Part shown: positions 52,356 to 60,777 of the stretch, in pieces
How the letters are laid out: each line of letters begins with the position of its first letter
How positions within the stretch are numbered: the first letter of the stretch is position 1
Origin: Aurantibacter sp034110465
GTDB lineage: Bacteria > Bacteroidota > Bacteroidia > Flavobacteriales > Flavobacteriaceae
Reading direction: 5' to 3'
NCBI GenBank assembly: GCA_034110465.1
Contig: JAWUZD010000003.1
Span: 328,352 to 392,351 of the forward strand
Length of the DNA: 64,000 bases
Program-made: the position numbers and the translations under genes
The notes under the pieces: model-generated
The model's input: only the letters and a program-made list of their open reading frames with translations
What the model was told of the DNA's origin: nothing
The model's database searches: none

Positions 52356-54485
52356 TTACTGAACTGTTTTAGCTCTATTATCTTCAACATCTGCAGCTTC
52401 TTTTAAAGCTGTATATAATTTTCCTTGTACTGCATTTAATTTTTGAGTACTTACTTGATTAGCAAAAGACTGATAATTATCTAATTTAACGGCTGGAGTA
52501 AATCCAGTACGTTTAACCATATAAACACCTTTTTCTCCAATAATTAGTTTAGATGTTTCACCATCTTTTAAACCAAAAGCATAACCTACAACTAATGGCT
52601 CTTTACCAGCTCCACCTATTGTTGGGTTTTTCATATTAATAGCAGAAGCTGTTTTAACTTGTTGATTTTTTGCTGCTGCAAAATCTTCTAAAGTAGATGC
52701 ACTTACACCATCCATAATCATTTTAGCTTTTTTCTCTGCTCTTAACTTAGGTGTTACTGTTGCAGAAGCTTCTTCAATAGATAATAAGCCAGCATCACGC
52801 TTTGCAGTAACTTGAACTACAGCATATCCACCAGGAACTGTATAACGCTTAACATCTCCAACATTCGTTTTAGCTTCAAAAGACCAACGAACAATAGCTC
52901 TTTGCGCTCCTAAACCAGGAATGCTTTCGTCTAATACTTTTACTGTCTTAACTGGTCTTACATCGTAATTAGCTTCTTTAGAAACATCTGAAAAAGATCC
53001 ATTTGCAATATTAACTTCAAAATTAGAAGCATCTCTAAATACTTGATCAGATGTTGCTTCTGATGGCTCAATTTTACGAGCTATAGTTGCAACCTTATAT
53101 AAGTTAGATTCTCCTTTTTGACCTTGAATTTCTATGATATGAAATCCAAATACTGTTTTTACAACATCTAAATCTCCCGTTTTTCCTTCGAAAGTAAAAT
53201 CTCTAAATTCTGGAACCATTTGATTGTATGGATACCAATCGTAAAAACCACCTTTTTCAACACTTCCTTTATCAGAAGAATATGCTGTAACAAACTCTTC
53301 AAATTTAGAGTTGTTAGACTTCAATATAGTTGTTAAACTATCTGCAAAAACTCTTGCTTCTTCTTCCGTTTTTAGAACATCTGCTCCTGCAGAACTAGCG
53401 CCTTTAAAAGGAATTAAAATATGACGTGCCTTTACTGAATCTGGTAATTTAGTAGTTGCAACAATTTTTGACAACTTAAAATAAGTAGCATCCTTATAAG
53501 GTCCGTAAATAGATCCTACTGGAGAATTTGATAAAGTATCTGCGACTACAGCTGGTAATTGTGCTTTAGTTACAAAAGAGTTATTGTATTTAAAATCGTC
53601 TGAATTTTGATTAACAAAAGCTTCAATATCTTTAGTGTTTTGTAAGCCTAAAACAGTCTCCGTTTTATTAGTAGCTTCACTAAACTCTTGCTTGTCGTTT
53701 ACTAATGCAGATAATCTTGCTTTAATATTGTTTTCATCTTCTAAAGAAGCCACTTCTTTAAACATTACATATTGTAAATCTGTAGAAGCTTCCGTTTGAA
53801 ATTGCTTTGGATTTTTAGTAATATAAGATTTAATTTCTTCTTTAGTTACAACTACTGTACTATCTACAATAGAAGTAAAAGGAACCTGAACATAGCTTAA
53901 ATTAACTTTATCGCCTTCTAATTTGTACTCTAAAGCACCTTCTGCTAAAGTAGCTGTTGTACCAGCTTTAACTAAATTAAAGTAATTAGTTTGCAATGCT
54001 GTATTTGCTACGTTTTGTTCGTAGTCAATCCATTGCTTGTATTGTTCTTGAGATGTTTCTTTTATGTTAGCAATATACTCTGTTAACTTAGCATCGTCAA
54101 AAAGACCTGCTTCATTAAGAAATTCTGGGCTAGTTGCTAAAGCAGCTCTTAAGACATCTCTCATTTGATCCGACTCTACAGAAAGACCTAATTTCTCAAA
54201 CTCAGCAGCCATAACAGCTTGACGAACTTCTGCTTCGAACACTTGGTTCATAACTTGAGTCGTTGTAGCATTTGGTCCCATTTGACGTTGTTGAAACTCA
54301 ACTTTTTGCATAAATTCTGTTCTACCAATGTCTTTACCATTAATAGTAGCTACAACATTTTGAGATTTCCCAAATAAGGCATCTTTATTATCTACTAAGC
54401 CTGATAATATGAATGCGAATAACGCTAATGCGATTACTAAGATTAAAACGAATGTTTTTTGTCTGATTTTATTTAAAATTGCCAT
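52356..54485 (-). CDS. PpiD/SurA-type periplasmic peptidyl-prolyl isomerase
   Basis: 709 residues. One N-terminal membrane helix (TFVLILVIALALFAFILSGL) anchors a periplasmic SurA-N-like chaperone region (NGKDIGRTEFMQKVEFQQRQ) and a central parvulin rotamase domain at about 340-460 (KARHILIPFKGA, FAEFVTAYSSDKGS-like segment, GFYDWYPYNQMVPEF, VVKTVFGFHIIEI). A second, degenerate rotamase-like region may follow. It resembles PpiD, an inner-membrane foldase near the Sec exit that helps outer-membrane proteins. It is the last gene of the minus-strand envelope block, 198 bases behind the CNNM-type gene. Confidence 0.92.
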   Translation of the reverse strand: MAILNKIRQKTFVLILVIALALFAFILSGLVDNKDALFGKSQNVVATINGKDIGRTEFMQKVEFQQRQMGPNATTTQVMNQVFEAEVRQAVMAAEFEKLGLSVESDQMRDVLRAALATSPEFLNEAGLFDDAKLTEYIANIKETSQEQYKQWIDYEQNVANTALQTNYFNLVKAGTTATLAEGALEYKLEGDKVNLSYVQVPFTSIVDSTVVVTKEEIKSYITKNPKQFQTEASTDLQYVMFKEVASLEDENNIKARLSALVNDKQEFSEATNKTETVLGLQNTKDIEAFVNQNSDDFKYNNSFVTKAQLPAVVADTLSNSPVGSIYGPYKDATYFKLSKIVATTKLPDSVKARHILIPFKGASSAGADVLKTEEEARVFADSLTTILKSNNSKFEEFVTAYSSDKGSVEKGGFYDWYPYNQMVPEFRDFTFEGKTGDLDVVKTVFGFHIIEIQGQKGESNLYKVATIARKIEPSEATSDQVFRDASNFEVNIANGSFSDVSKEANYDVRPVKTVKVLDESIPGLGAQRAIVRWSFEAKTNVGDVKRYTVPGGYAVVQVTAKRDAGLLSIEEASATVTPKLRAEKKAKMIMDGVSASTLEDFAAAKNQQVKTASAINMKNPTIGGAGKEPLVVGYAFGLKDGETSKLIIGEKGVYMVKRTGFTPAVKLDNYQSFANQVSTQKLNAVQGKLYTALKEAADVEDNRAKTVQ

Positions 54486-54683
54486 TTTATAGAGTATAAT
54501 TTATTGAATTATAGTGGGCGAAAATACCATTTAAATAGCAATAATAAAAATACTTTTAACTAAAAAGAACCAATTTATAAAAATGAAGTTTTGTATTTCT
54601 CTAAAAGTTGTGATTTATATAAAAAACAAGTTGTGTCGTAATCTATTAAAATATTACTAAAAGAATGACGAGCAACTTATAAT

Positions 54684-55973
54684 TTAATCTTCTTCTATTA
54701 ATTTAAGTTCTACTAAATCTATTTTATTATTAGAAGCTTCTAGTATTTTAATCTTATAATTATCTATAATTATAATTTCGGCCTGTTCAGGAATTTCTTC
54801 GGCATAAGACATAATTAAGCCACCTAGAGTTTCGTAGTTTTCGCCTTCAGGAAGGTTTAATTTATAGGTTTCGTTAATGTAATCCACTTCTAAACGCGCA
54901 GAGAATTGATAATTATTTTCATCTATCTGTAGTTCTAGAAGATCAATATTATCATGTTCATCTTCAATTTCACCAAATAACTCTTCAACAATATCTTCTA
55001 CGGTCATTATTCCAGAAGTTCCTCCATATTCATCTAAAACAACTGCTAAACTTCGTCTTTTCTTAGTTAGTAAAGCTAAAACATCTTTAATAAGCATTGT
55101 TTCTGGAACCAATTCTATTGGCATTAAAACGGAACCAATATTTTGTGGTTTTTTAAATAGCTCGAACAATTGCACGTATCCTAAAATATCATCAATATTT
55201 TCTTTATAAACTAATACTTTAGAACAACCTGTATCAATAAAAGTTTGTTTTAATTTCTCTACAGATTCGTTAAGCTCTACAGCAATAAGTTCCGTTCTAG
55301 GCACCATTACTTCTCTGGCTTTTACTTCTGAAAACTCTAATGCATTTTGAAAAATTTGAATCTCGCTATCTACCTCATCATGCTCTTGAACACTTTCCAT
55401 TTGCTCACTAATATAATCGCCTAATTCTATTTTAGTAAATGCTAATTGCACTTGATCGCCTTCAGTTTTAAAGAATTTTTTTAATACTAAATCTGAAATC
55501 CAAATTACAAAATCTGAAATAAAAGAAAACAATAGATAAAAAAGATAGGCTGGGAATGCTAGAATTTTAAGTAATGAATTGGCGTAAATTTGAAAAAAAA
55601 CTTTTGGTAAAAATTCTGCTGTAAACAAAATAACCAAAGTCGATATAATGGTTTGGGTCAGTAAACTTAAATCTTTAAGTAAATAATTGATAATAGTATA
55701 ATTAGAACTTTCGAATGTTAAAAACCAATCCATTAACAAATCGCCCATAAAAAACCCATAAATAACTAATGCTATATTATTTCCAATAAGCATTGTTGCA
55801 ATAAATTTTGAAGGCTTTTCTGTTAATTTAGCTAATATTCCAGACAAAAATCCATCTTGCTTTTTTTCTATTTCTATATGAATTTTATTAGAAGATATGT
55901 AGGCAATTTCCATTCCTGAAAAAAAAGCAGACAATAACAATGAAATAACAATAATAACAATAGCTGTTGCCAT
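54684..55973 (-). CDS. CNNM/CorC-type membrane protein (DUF21-CBS-CorC_HlyC)
   Basis: 429 residues. The N-terminal DUF21 domain has about four helices (residues 1-160) opening IVIIVISLLLSAFFSGMEIA. Two CBS motifs follow (ARVMVPRTE-like KAREVMVPRTELIAVELNES and the second near IKDVLALLTKKRRSLAVVLD), then EYGGTSGIMTVEDIVEELFGEI and the C-terminal CorC_HlyC domain ending near LVELKLIEED. Members are called hemolysin-family proteins but are now linked to magnesium/cation transport. GldE of the gliding machinery has the same architecture; the neighbours here (lptC, ppiD) do not support calling it GldE. Confidence 0.9.
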   Translation of the reverse strand: MATAIVIIVISLLLSAFFSGMEIAYISSNKIHIEIEKKQDGFLSGILAKLTEKPSKFIATMLIGNNIALVIYGFFMGDLLMDWFLTFESSNYTIINYLLKDLSLLTQTIISTLVILFTAEFLPKVFFQIYANSLLKILAFPAYLFYLLFSFISDFVIWISDLVLKKFFKTEGDQVQLAFTKIELGDYISEQMESVQEHDEVDSEIQIFQNALEFSEVKAREVMVPRTELIAVELNESVEKLKQTFIDTGCSKVLVYKENIDDILGYVQLFELFKKPQNIGSVLMPIELVPETMLIKDVLALLTKKRRSLAVVLDEYGGTSGIMTVEDIVEELFGEIEDEHDNIDLLELQIDENNYQFSARLEVDYINETYKLNLPEGENYETLGGLIMSYAEEIPEQAEIIIIDNYKIKILEASNNKIDLVELKLIEED

Positions 55974-55975
55974 AA

Positions 55976-56149
55976 TTACTTCTTGAGTTTTTTATTAAAT
56001 CTACCTCTAAAGAAAAACATAAAAAGCGCTAATCCACCTAAAGCCAATGAAGCATAAGCTTGAGTTTCTCCCCAATTTGTAAAAGCATCATACAGAAATA
56101 AAACTGCGAAAACCAAATAAGCGTAATGAAAGTATTTAAAAAATGTCAT
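55976..56149 (-). CDS. Small two-helix membrane protein
   Basis: 57 residues starting MTFFKYFHYAYLVFAVLFLY and ending RGRFNKKLKK. Two hydrophobic segments (about 7-20 and 33-48) are joined by a short loop DAFTNWGETQA, with a basic C-terminus. The stop codon is two bases before the start of the CNNM-type gene, and the start lies 53 bases after lptC on the same strand, so it is placed as a member of the coaX-lptC operon. The tight spacing and clean membrane topology make it a credible gene. Function unknown. Confidence 0.75.
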   Translation of the reverse strand: MTFFKYFHYAYLVFAVLFLYDAFTNWGETQAYASLALGGLALFMFFFRGRFNKKLKK

Positions 56150-56202
56150 AAGTTTAATTTATGATGTAAATATAACAATAAAGCAGATTCTATATTTAAA
56201 AA

Positions 56203-56754
56203 TTAATTTAATACTGCAAATTGACCTGTAACATCTAAGACTTCAATTTTTGTAAACGCTTTGTCTGAATCAAAGCCAATACCATTTGTTACGTACTCCT
56301 TAGACTTAAACTGAACAGGTTCATTATTAAAAACCCAGTTATTCTCATTATCGTAATAAAGTTGTTCTGTAAACAAGCTATCGTTAGTTGCTGTTACTAT
56401 AATAACGTTTCCGCGTAAATCTATTAAATCTGTAGTATTATTAACTATAGCGTAATCTGAAAAAATAGTGCTTTTTTGATTATTCTCGTAGATATTTAGC
56501 GTAACACCTTCGGTAAATTCGGAATAACTATGCGCTCTGTTTCCATAATCGTACACTTTGGGGCTTAATAAGTTTGCTTTTACTTTTCCCGAATCTGTAA
56601 ATTTCAAATTAATACTATCGCCAATTCCTACAGGATCATAAGCAGCAACGCCTATTTTTGAAACACTTTTAAAATCGTTTTTACACGAAAAAAACAAAGT
56701 CATAGCTAATGCTATGACTAAGTTGTAAATTATATGCTTAATGTATGTTTGCAT
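56203..56754 (-). CDS. lptC: LptC-like lipopolysaccharide export protein
   Basis: 183 residues with a lipoprotein-like signal (IALAMTLFFSCKND, Cys24). The rest is the single LptC beta-jellyroll: INLKFTDSGKVKANLLSPKV, FTEGVTLNIYENN, DYAIVNNTTDLIDLRGNVII and QLYYDNENNWVFNNEPVQF, a pattern shared with LptC/LptA strands. In the Lpt bridge it takes LPS from the inner-membrane transporter to LptA. As a predicted lipoprotein rather than a helix-anchored protein it differs from E. coli LptC, which is usual in Bacteroidota. Its start overlaps the TPR gene stop by one base. Confidence 0.85.
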   Translation of the reverse strand: MQTYIKHIIYNLVIALAMTLFFSCKNDFKSVSKIGVAAYDPVGIGDSINLKFTDSGKVKANLLSPKVYDYGNRAHSYSEFTEGVTLNIYENNQKSTIFSDYAIVNNTTDLIDLRGNVIIVTATNDSLFTEQLYYDNENNWVFNNEPVQFKSKEYVTNGIGFDSDKAFTKIEVLDVTGQFAVLN

Positions 56755-58106
56755 TATAGCTTTGGTACAGTTACACTTCTACCAATCCAACATCCAATTT
56801 TAATGGTTTGCCCTGCATTTCCAGCAGAGAAAATCTCAGATCTAGTTGGAGCTTTAGCTCTATAGCTTGTAGCATAGCTAGATCCTTTTCCACCTGCTTT
56901 ATCAGCCTCGTTTGCAGCTAACCAAAATACAGCTCTTTTATTAAAATTTGTATCTCCACAATTATTAGCACTACTTGCATACATAGATGCTATTAATACG
57001 TGAGGATATTTGTTTGATGGATTTAATTGTAACGCTTTTTCAAAATATTGTCTAGCTTCTCCATAACGCCCTTTTTTCTTTAAGCTTGAAGCAATTTTGT
57101 TAGCTAATTTAGCTTTCTTTAAAAGGTCTGTTTGTAAATCAAAAGACTCTTTGAAATAGTTCATTGCTTCATTAACTTTTCCTTTATTGAATAAAATTGT
57201 ACCAACAAAATACTTTGTATCTGCAGAAGACTCTACAGCATCGTAAGCTTTTACTAATTTTTCATATAAAGGATCTTCTGTACATTCTTTATAAAACATT
57301 CTGCTTACAGCTCTTTTTAACCAAACAGCATTTTCTTTGTTTGCCTCAAAATCTTTAGAATATAAAGGGATTAAATTTTCGCAATTAGCTCTAGATCCTA
57401 ATTCTGCATCTACACTTCCAGAAACTTTCTCGAAAGCTTCAATATTAGCTTCATAATTCTTTTTGTATCTTTTATCTTTTGAAGTTAAAGCTGTTCCTGC
57501 TTCTTCTTTTGCTACTAATTTATTTAATTTAACTTGATAAGACTCAGTTATAGCATCTATTCTTTCTACGACATCATCGTATTTATTAAACAAATCTGAT
57601 GCTGGTTTTTTACCTTCATCAAAAAGACCTACCATTAACTTAAAATACACATATAAACTTTTAGCACTATCAAAAGTAGATGCATCTGCTTTGTAAGCAG
57701 CATCAAACTGATTGTACAAATCTTCATCTTGCAAACCTAAAACAGCTTTATTGTCATAATTTAACTGTGCTGCTTTCCCCATATATTCACCTTTAGGGAA
57801 TTTACTAGAAAAATACATTTGTGCTTCTTCATATAACTTTACATAGTCTGCAATAAAAGCTTTCTTTTCATCACCAGCAGAATTATCTACTTTATGGTCT
57901 AATATCTTTTCACCATATTTATATATACCATAATGGTATTTTGCACAATCTTTTCTTAGTGCTTGTAACTGTGGATATGCTGCATCGTAAGCTTTTGCTT
58001 TTGCAGACTCAACCATTAAAGATAATTTTGTTGCGCAATCTTCTTGAGCATATCCAAAAGTTATATTTAATAGTAAGGCAAATATAAGTGTTGCTTTAAG
58101 TTTCAT
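56754..58106 (-). CDS. Secreted TPR-repeat protein
   Basis: 450 residues from the ATG at 58106 (MKLKATLIFALLLNITFGYA, a clean signal peptide); an ATG 42 bases upstream would overlap the preceding gene. TPR motifs are visible in the C-terminal half: TKYFVGTILFNKGKVNEAMN, KIASSLKKKGRYGEARQYFE, KALQLNPSNKYPHVLIASMY. The N-terminal half is helical. It is a periplasmic scaffold of unknown partner, cotranscribed with an outer-membrane protein and lptC, so a role in envelope assembly is inferred. Confidence 0.85.
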   Translation of the reverse strand: MKLKATLIFALLLNITFGYAQEDCATKLSLMVESAKAKAYDAAYPQLQALRKDCAKYHYGIYKYGEKILDHKVDNSAGDEKKAFIADYVKLYEEAQMYFSSKFPKGEYMGKAAQLNYDNKAVLGLQDEDLYNQFDAAYKADASTFDSAKSLYVYFKLMVGLFDEGKKPASDLFNKYDDVVERIDAITESYQVKLNKLVAKEEAGTALTSKDKRYKKNYEANIEAFEKVSGSVDAELGSRANCENLIPLYSKDFEANKENAVWLKRAVSRMFYKECTEDPLYEKLVKAYDAVESSADTKYFVGTILFNKGKVNEAMNYFKESFDLQTDLLKKAKLANKIASSLKKKGRYGEARQYFEKALQLNPSNKYPHVLIASMYASSANNCGDTNFNKRAVFWLAANEADKAGGKGSSYATSYRAKAPTRSEIFSAGNAGQTIKIGCWIGRSVTVPKL

Positions 58107-58125
58107 AGTAGTGTTAATTTTAGGG

Positions 58126-59439
58126 TTAATTATATTTTCTTTTTTCAAACCATCTATCGTTTAATGATAAACTAAATTGAAGGTTTACAAAATTTTCCTT
58201 AATTAAATTCTGATTGGTAGTTCCTCTTTTTCCTAATTCAAAACCAATGTTTGCATTTGAGAAAAAATCTTTACCACTTCCAACTGGTAAACCTAAACCA
58301 AAAGATATGCCAAACTCTCTTATGGATTGATTATTTACTTTTAAACCTGTTTTTTCAAAACGGAAACCACCTCTGTATACAACTCTTTTAAAATACCCAG
58401 AAAAAGCATTAAACTTAGGGATATAAAAACCGCCAAGTGATAATGTATTTGCATTCTCAAAACTTACATTTTGATAATTATATAATCTATTAGAAAAGCT
58501 ACTAGTATTTTGTGTTGTTAAATCAAAACCTGCAAACCATTTTCTTGGCTCACCAATACCAGCTCCAATATTAAACTTAGATGGTATAATTAAGTTTGTA
58601 GTTTCTAAACCAAGAGACAACAAGTCTGAAACAACAGTATTTAATTCATTTTCGTTTCCTCCTCCATCAATAGTAATGGTTGAAAAAGATCTTGTATTAT
58701 TCGATCTTAATTTAGATTCTGGAGAATACGTTAAAGAAGTTTGCAATTCAAGTTTTTCGGTAATCATTTTAGTATAATATGTACCAAAATTAAAACCTAG
58801 TCCTCCAAGGTCAGATCTATTATCTTCTCTTGTTTGATATGCGAGAAGCTCATCGTTTACATTATAAAGATATTCTATTGTTGAGTTTTCGATAGTTCCA
58901 AAGTTATAATTCGCAGTGGCACCAACACTTAATTCATTGTTTATTTGATAACCAAGAGATAAATACGTCTGATTTACACCACCTTCACCTCTATACCTTT
59001 GTGATAAATTACCTAGAGCATTTGAGTTTTCTAACTTATAACCTACTGATGAATATGGTAACAAACCAAAACCAATACCTAACTTACCTAATGGAATGGC
59101 AAAAGACAAATAATCGAATGTAGTAGTAGAAGTTTTATCCGATCCTGAATTAGATGTCAGTTTTATGTCAGAATGACTTCCTCCAACAGAATATATTATT
59201 GGTCGACTTTCATCATTATATACAGCTAGATTCTTTCCGGCATAAGCTGCAGGATTTCTTAAATTTAGATGAATACTATCATTATATACAGAAATTCCTC
59301 CCATACTCCTATTCTCTACAGTACCTTTAAAGTTAAGACTTCCAATACCATAAAATGAATAAGGAGATGCGGTTCCTTCTTGTGCATAGGCTTGGGCTGC
59401 TAATACACACACAAAAACCATTATAAGTTTTTTTATCAT
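58126..59439 (-). CDS. Outer-membrane beta-barrel protein (FadL-like shape), function unknown
   Basis: 437 residues with a signal peptide (MIKKLIMVFVCVLAAQAYAQ). The mature chain starts EGTASPYSFYGIGSLNFKGT and NRSMGGISVYNDSIHLNLRN PAAYAG, the opening seen in FadL/OMPP1-like channels, and continues as alternating strands to the end (FVNLQFSLSLNDRWFEKRKYN). No ligand can be named. It overlaps the coaX stop by four bases (ATGA-type coupling) and lies upstream of the TPR gene in one operon. Its tight, conserved position between coaX and lptC suggests an envelope role. Confidence 0.8.
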   Translation of the reverse strand: MIKKLIMVFVCVLAAQAYAQEGTASPYSFYGIGSLNFKGTVENRSMGGISVYNDSIHLNLRNPAAYAGKNLAVYNDESRPIIYSVGGSHSDIKLTSNSGSDKTSTTTFDYLSFAIPLGKLGIGFGLLPYSSVGYKLENSNALGNLSQRYRGEGGVNQTYLSLGYQINNELSVGATANYNFGTIENSTIEYLYNVNDELLAYQTREDNRSDLGGLGFNFGTYYTKMITEKLELQTSLTYSPESKLRSNNTRSFSTITIDGGGNENELNTVVSDLLSLGLETTNLIIPSKFNIGAGIGEPRKWFAGFDLTTQNTSSFSNRLYNYQNVSFENANTLSLGGFYIPKFNAFSGYFKRVVYRGGFRFEKTGLKVNNQSIREFGISFGLGLPVGSGKDFFSNANIGFELGKRGTTNQNLIKENFVNLQFSLSLNDRWFEKRKYN

Positions 59440-60170
59440 TCTTCTATATTATAATTCAATAAATAATTCAAACCTTCTAATAAGAAATTTGAATTGGCAA
59501 ATATGCTACTTTTTAATTGTAAAGACAAAAAATTAGCATCTCCACCTGTTAAAATAACTGTTAAATCTTTATAATCAGAATTATATTGACCTATAACACC
59601 ATCTATTTCTTGTATTACTCCGTTTACAATTCCTGAATGCATACAAGATTCAGTGCTATTTCCTAAATAATCACCATTAATCACTTCTTTTTCTAGAAAG
59701 GGTAAACTACTCGTATAATAATTTAAAGCTTTATATCGCATATTAACACCTGGAGAAATAGCACCGCCTAAATATTGATCTTCTTTATTTTTAAAATCGA
59801 AAGTAATACAGGTACCAGCATCTATAACTAACACATTTTTATTAGAATACTCAATCATTGAAGCACCAATTAAAGATAACCTATCCCTACCTAGAGTTTT
59901 ATTTGTTTTATAAAGGTTGAAAAAAGGAAGTTTTGTTTCATTATTAACCTCTACCAAACAAATTTGTTTCTTTATTTTTTTAATTTCTTTTGACGAAAAT
60001 ACCCCCACAGAAGACAATATAGCGTATTTAATATTTGGATACTTATCAAGAACCACAGTAAGGTTATCAAAAAAATATTCATACAAAACGGAATCTACAA
60101 AAACCAGACTATTGTCTTTAAAAACAGCTATTTTCACGTAAGAATTCCCTGCATCTAAAATTAAATTCAT
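59436..60170 (-). CDS. coaX: Type III pantothenate kinase
   Basis: 244 residues of the ASKHA fold. PHOSPHATE 1 motif ILDAGNSYVKIAV, the pantothenate/dimer region TLGRDRLSLIGA, PHOSPHATE 2 VLVIDAGTCITFDF and GGAISPGVNMRYKAL, and the adenosine motif VILTGGDA are all present. It starts coenzyme A synthesis by phosphorylating pantothenate and needs a monovalent cation. It is the first gene of the minus-strand block coaX-OMP-TPR-lptC-(57 aa)-CNNM-ppiD. A TATATTTG box (minus strand, 60197-60190) lies 19 bases before the start. Confidence 0.95.
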   Translation of the reverse strand: MNLILDAGNSYVKIAVFKDNSLVFVDSVLYEYFFDNLTVVLDKYPNIKYAILSSVGVFSSKEIKKIKKQICLVEVNNETKLPFFNLYKTNKTLGRDRLSLIGASMIEYSNKNVLVIDAGTCITFDFKNKEDQYLGGAISPGVNMRYKALNYYTSSLPFLEKEVINGDYLGNSTESCMHSGIVNGVIQEIDGVIGQYNSDYKDLTVILTGGDANFLSLQLKSSIFANSNFLLEGLNYLLNYNIEE

Positions 60171-60222
60171 AAGCCTTTACTTTGAGGTGCAAATATAATA
60201 AATCAAAAAAGATATAAAATGT

Positions 60223-60253
60223 TTTGGTAATGTAAAATTAGATACTATATTTG
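60223..60253 (+). promoter_or_regulatory. Promoter of tRNA-Phe
   Basis: TTTG (60223-60226), 19 bases, TATATTTG (60246-60253), 18 bases before the mature tRNA 5' end. Full match to the Bacteroidota consensus; it lies back to back with the coaX -7 box. Confidence 0.75.
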
Positions 60254-60271
60254 CACTCGCATTTAAACAAT

Positions 60272-60344
60272 GGTGCCTTAGCTCAGTTGGTAGAGCAAAG
60301 GACTGAAAATCCTTGTGTCCCTGGTTCGATTCCTGGAGGCACCA
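60272..60344 (+). tRNA. tRNA-Phe (anticodon GAA)
   Basis: 73 bases including discriminator A. Acceptor GGTGCCT/AGGCACC, D-arm AGCTCAGTTGGTAGAGC, anticodon stem AAGGA/TCCTT around CTGAAAA, T-arm CCTGGTTCGATTCCTGG. The CCA end is not encoded (CTA follows). Single tRNA transcript with its own promoter and terminator. Confidence 0.97.
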
Positions 60345-60358
60345 CTAAAAAAAATGTT

Positions 60359-60395
60359 AAACGCTTCTATTATTTTTAATAGAAGCGTTTTTTTT
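60359..60395 (+). terminator. Rho-independent terminator after tRNA-Phe
   Basis: 14-bp stem AAACGCTTCTATTA / TAATAGAAGCGTTT with a TTTT loop and a T-run. Confidence 0.92.
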
Positions 60396-60522
60396 GTTTA
60401 AAACTTATTTTTTTTCTATTTCAAAAGTGTACGAACAAAATTAACTACTCCTAATTTGTTTAACTTTTATATAACTATTTATCTAATATAAAAATAGAAT
60501 CACCACTTAATCAGTTAACTAA

Positions 60523-60549
60523 CTCTAACAGCTCTAATAGCTCTAATAG
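60523..60549. repeat. Three tandem 9-base repeats in the gap before the protease gene
   Basis: CTCTAACAG, CTCTAATAG, CTCTAATAG in a row, followed by CTTATAAA. They sit in the 382-base A+T-rich stretch (60396-60777) between the tRNA-Phe terminator and the protease start, which has no other gene or clear promoter. Confidence 0.6.
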
Positions 60550-60777
60550 CTTATAAACGCTCGCTCAAAAACACCTACTAACCGACTAAAATCTTTAAAA
60601 ATTATAAGAAAAATAATTTAAATCCACTTAACCTTTAAATTAAACAAATAAGCTATTAAAAATAATAAAAACCGAATGACTAATCGGTTGATATGTTAAT
60701 TTTTACAAAATATTTGGCAGCATTATTATATTAATCTATATTCGTATTCGTTAAAATTATTTAAAACTAAAATAACT

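Noticed and set aside
54684..55973. Naming the CNNM-type protein GldE
   Set aside because: The domain order fits, but no other gld gene is nearby and this architecture is common outside gliding loci.
60523..60549. Tandem 9-base repeats as a CRISPR or att site
   Set aside because: There are no spacers, no cas genes and no integrase; it is a short simple tandem repeat.
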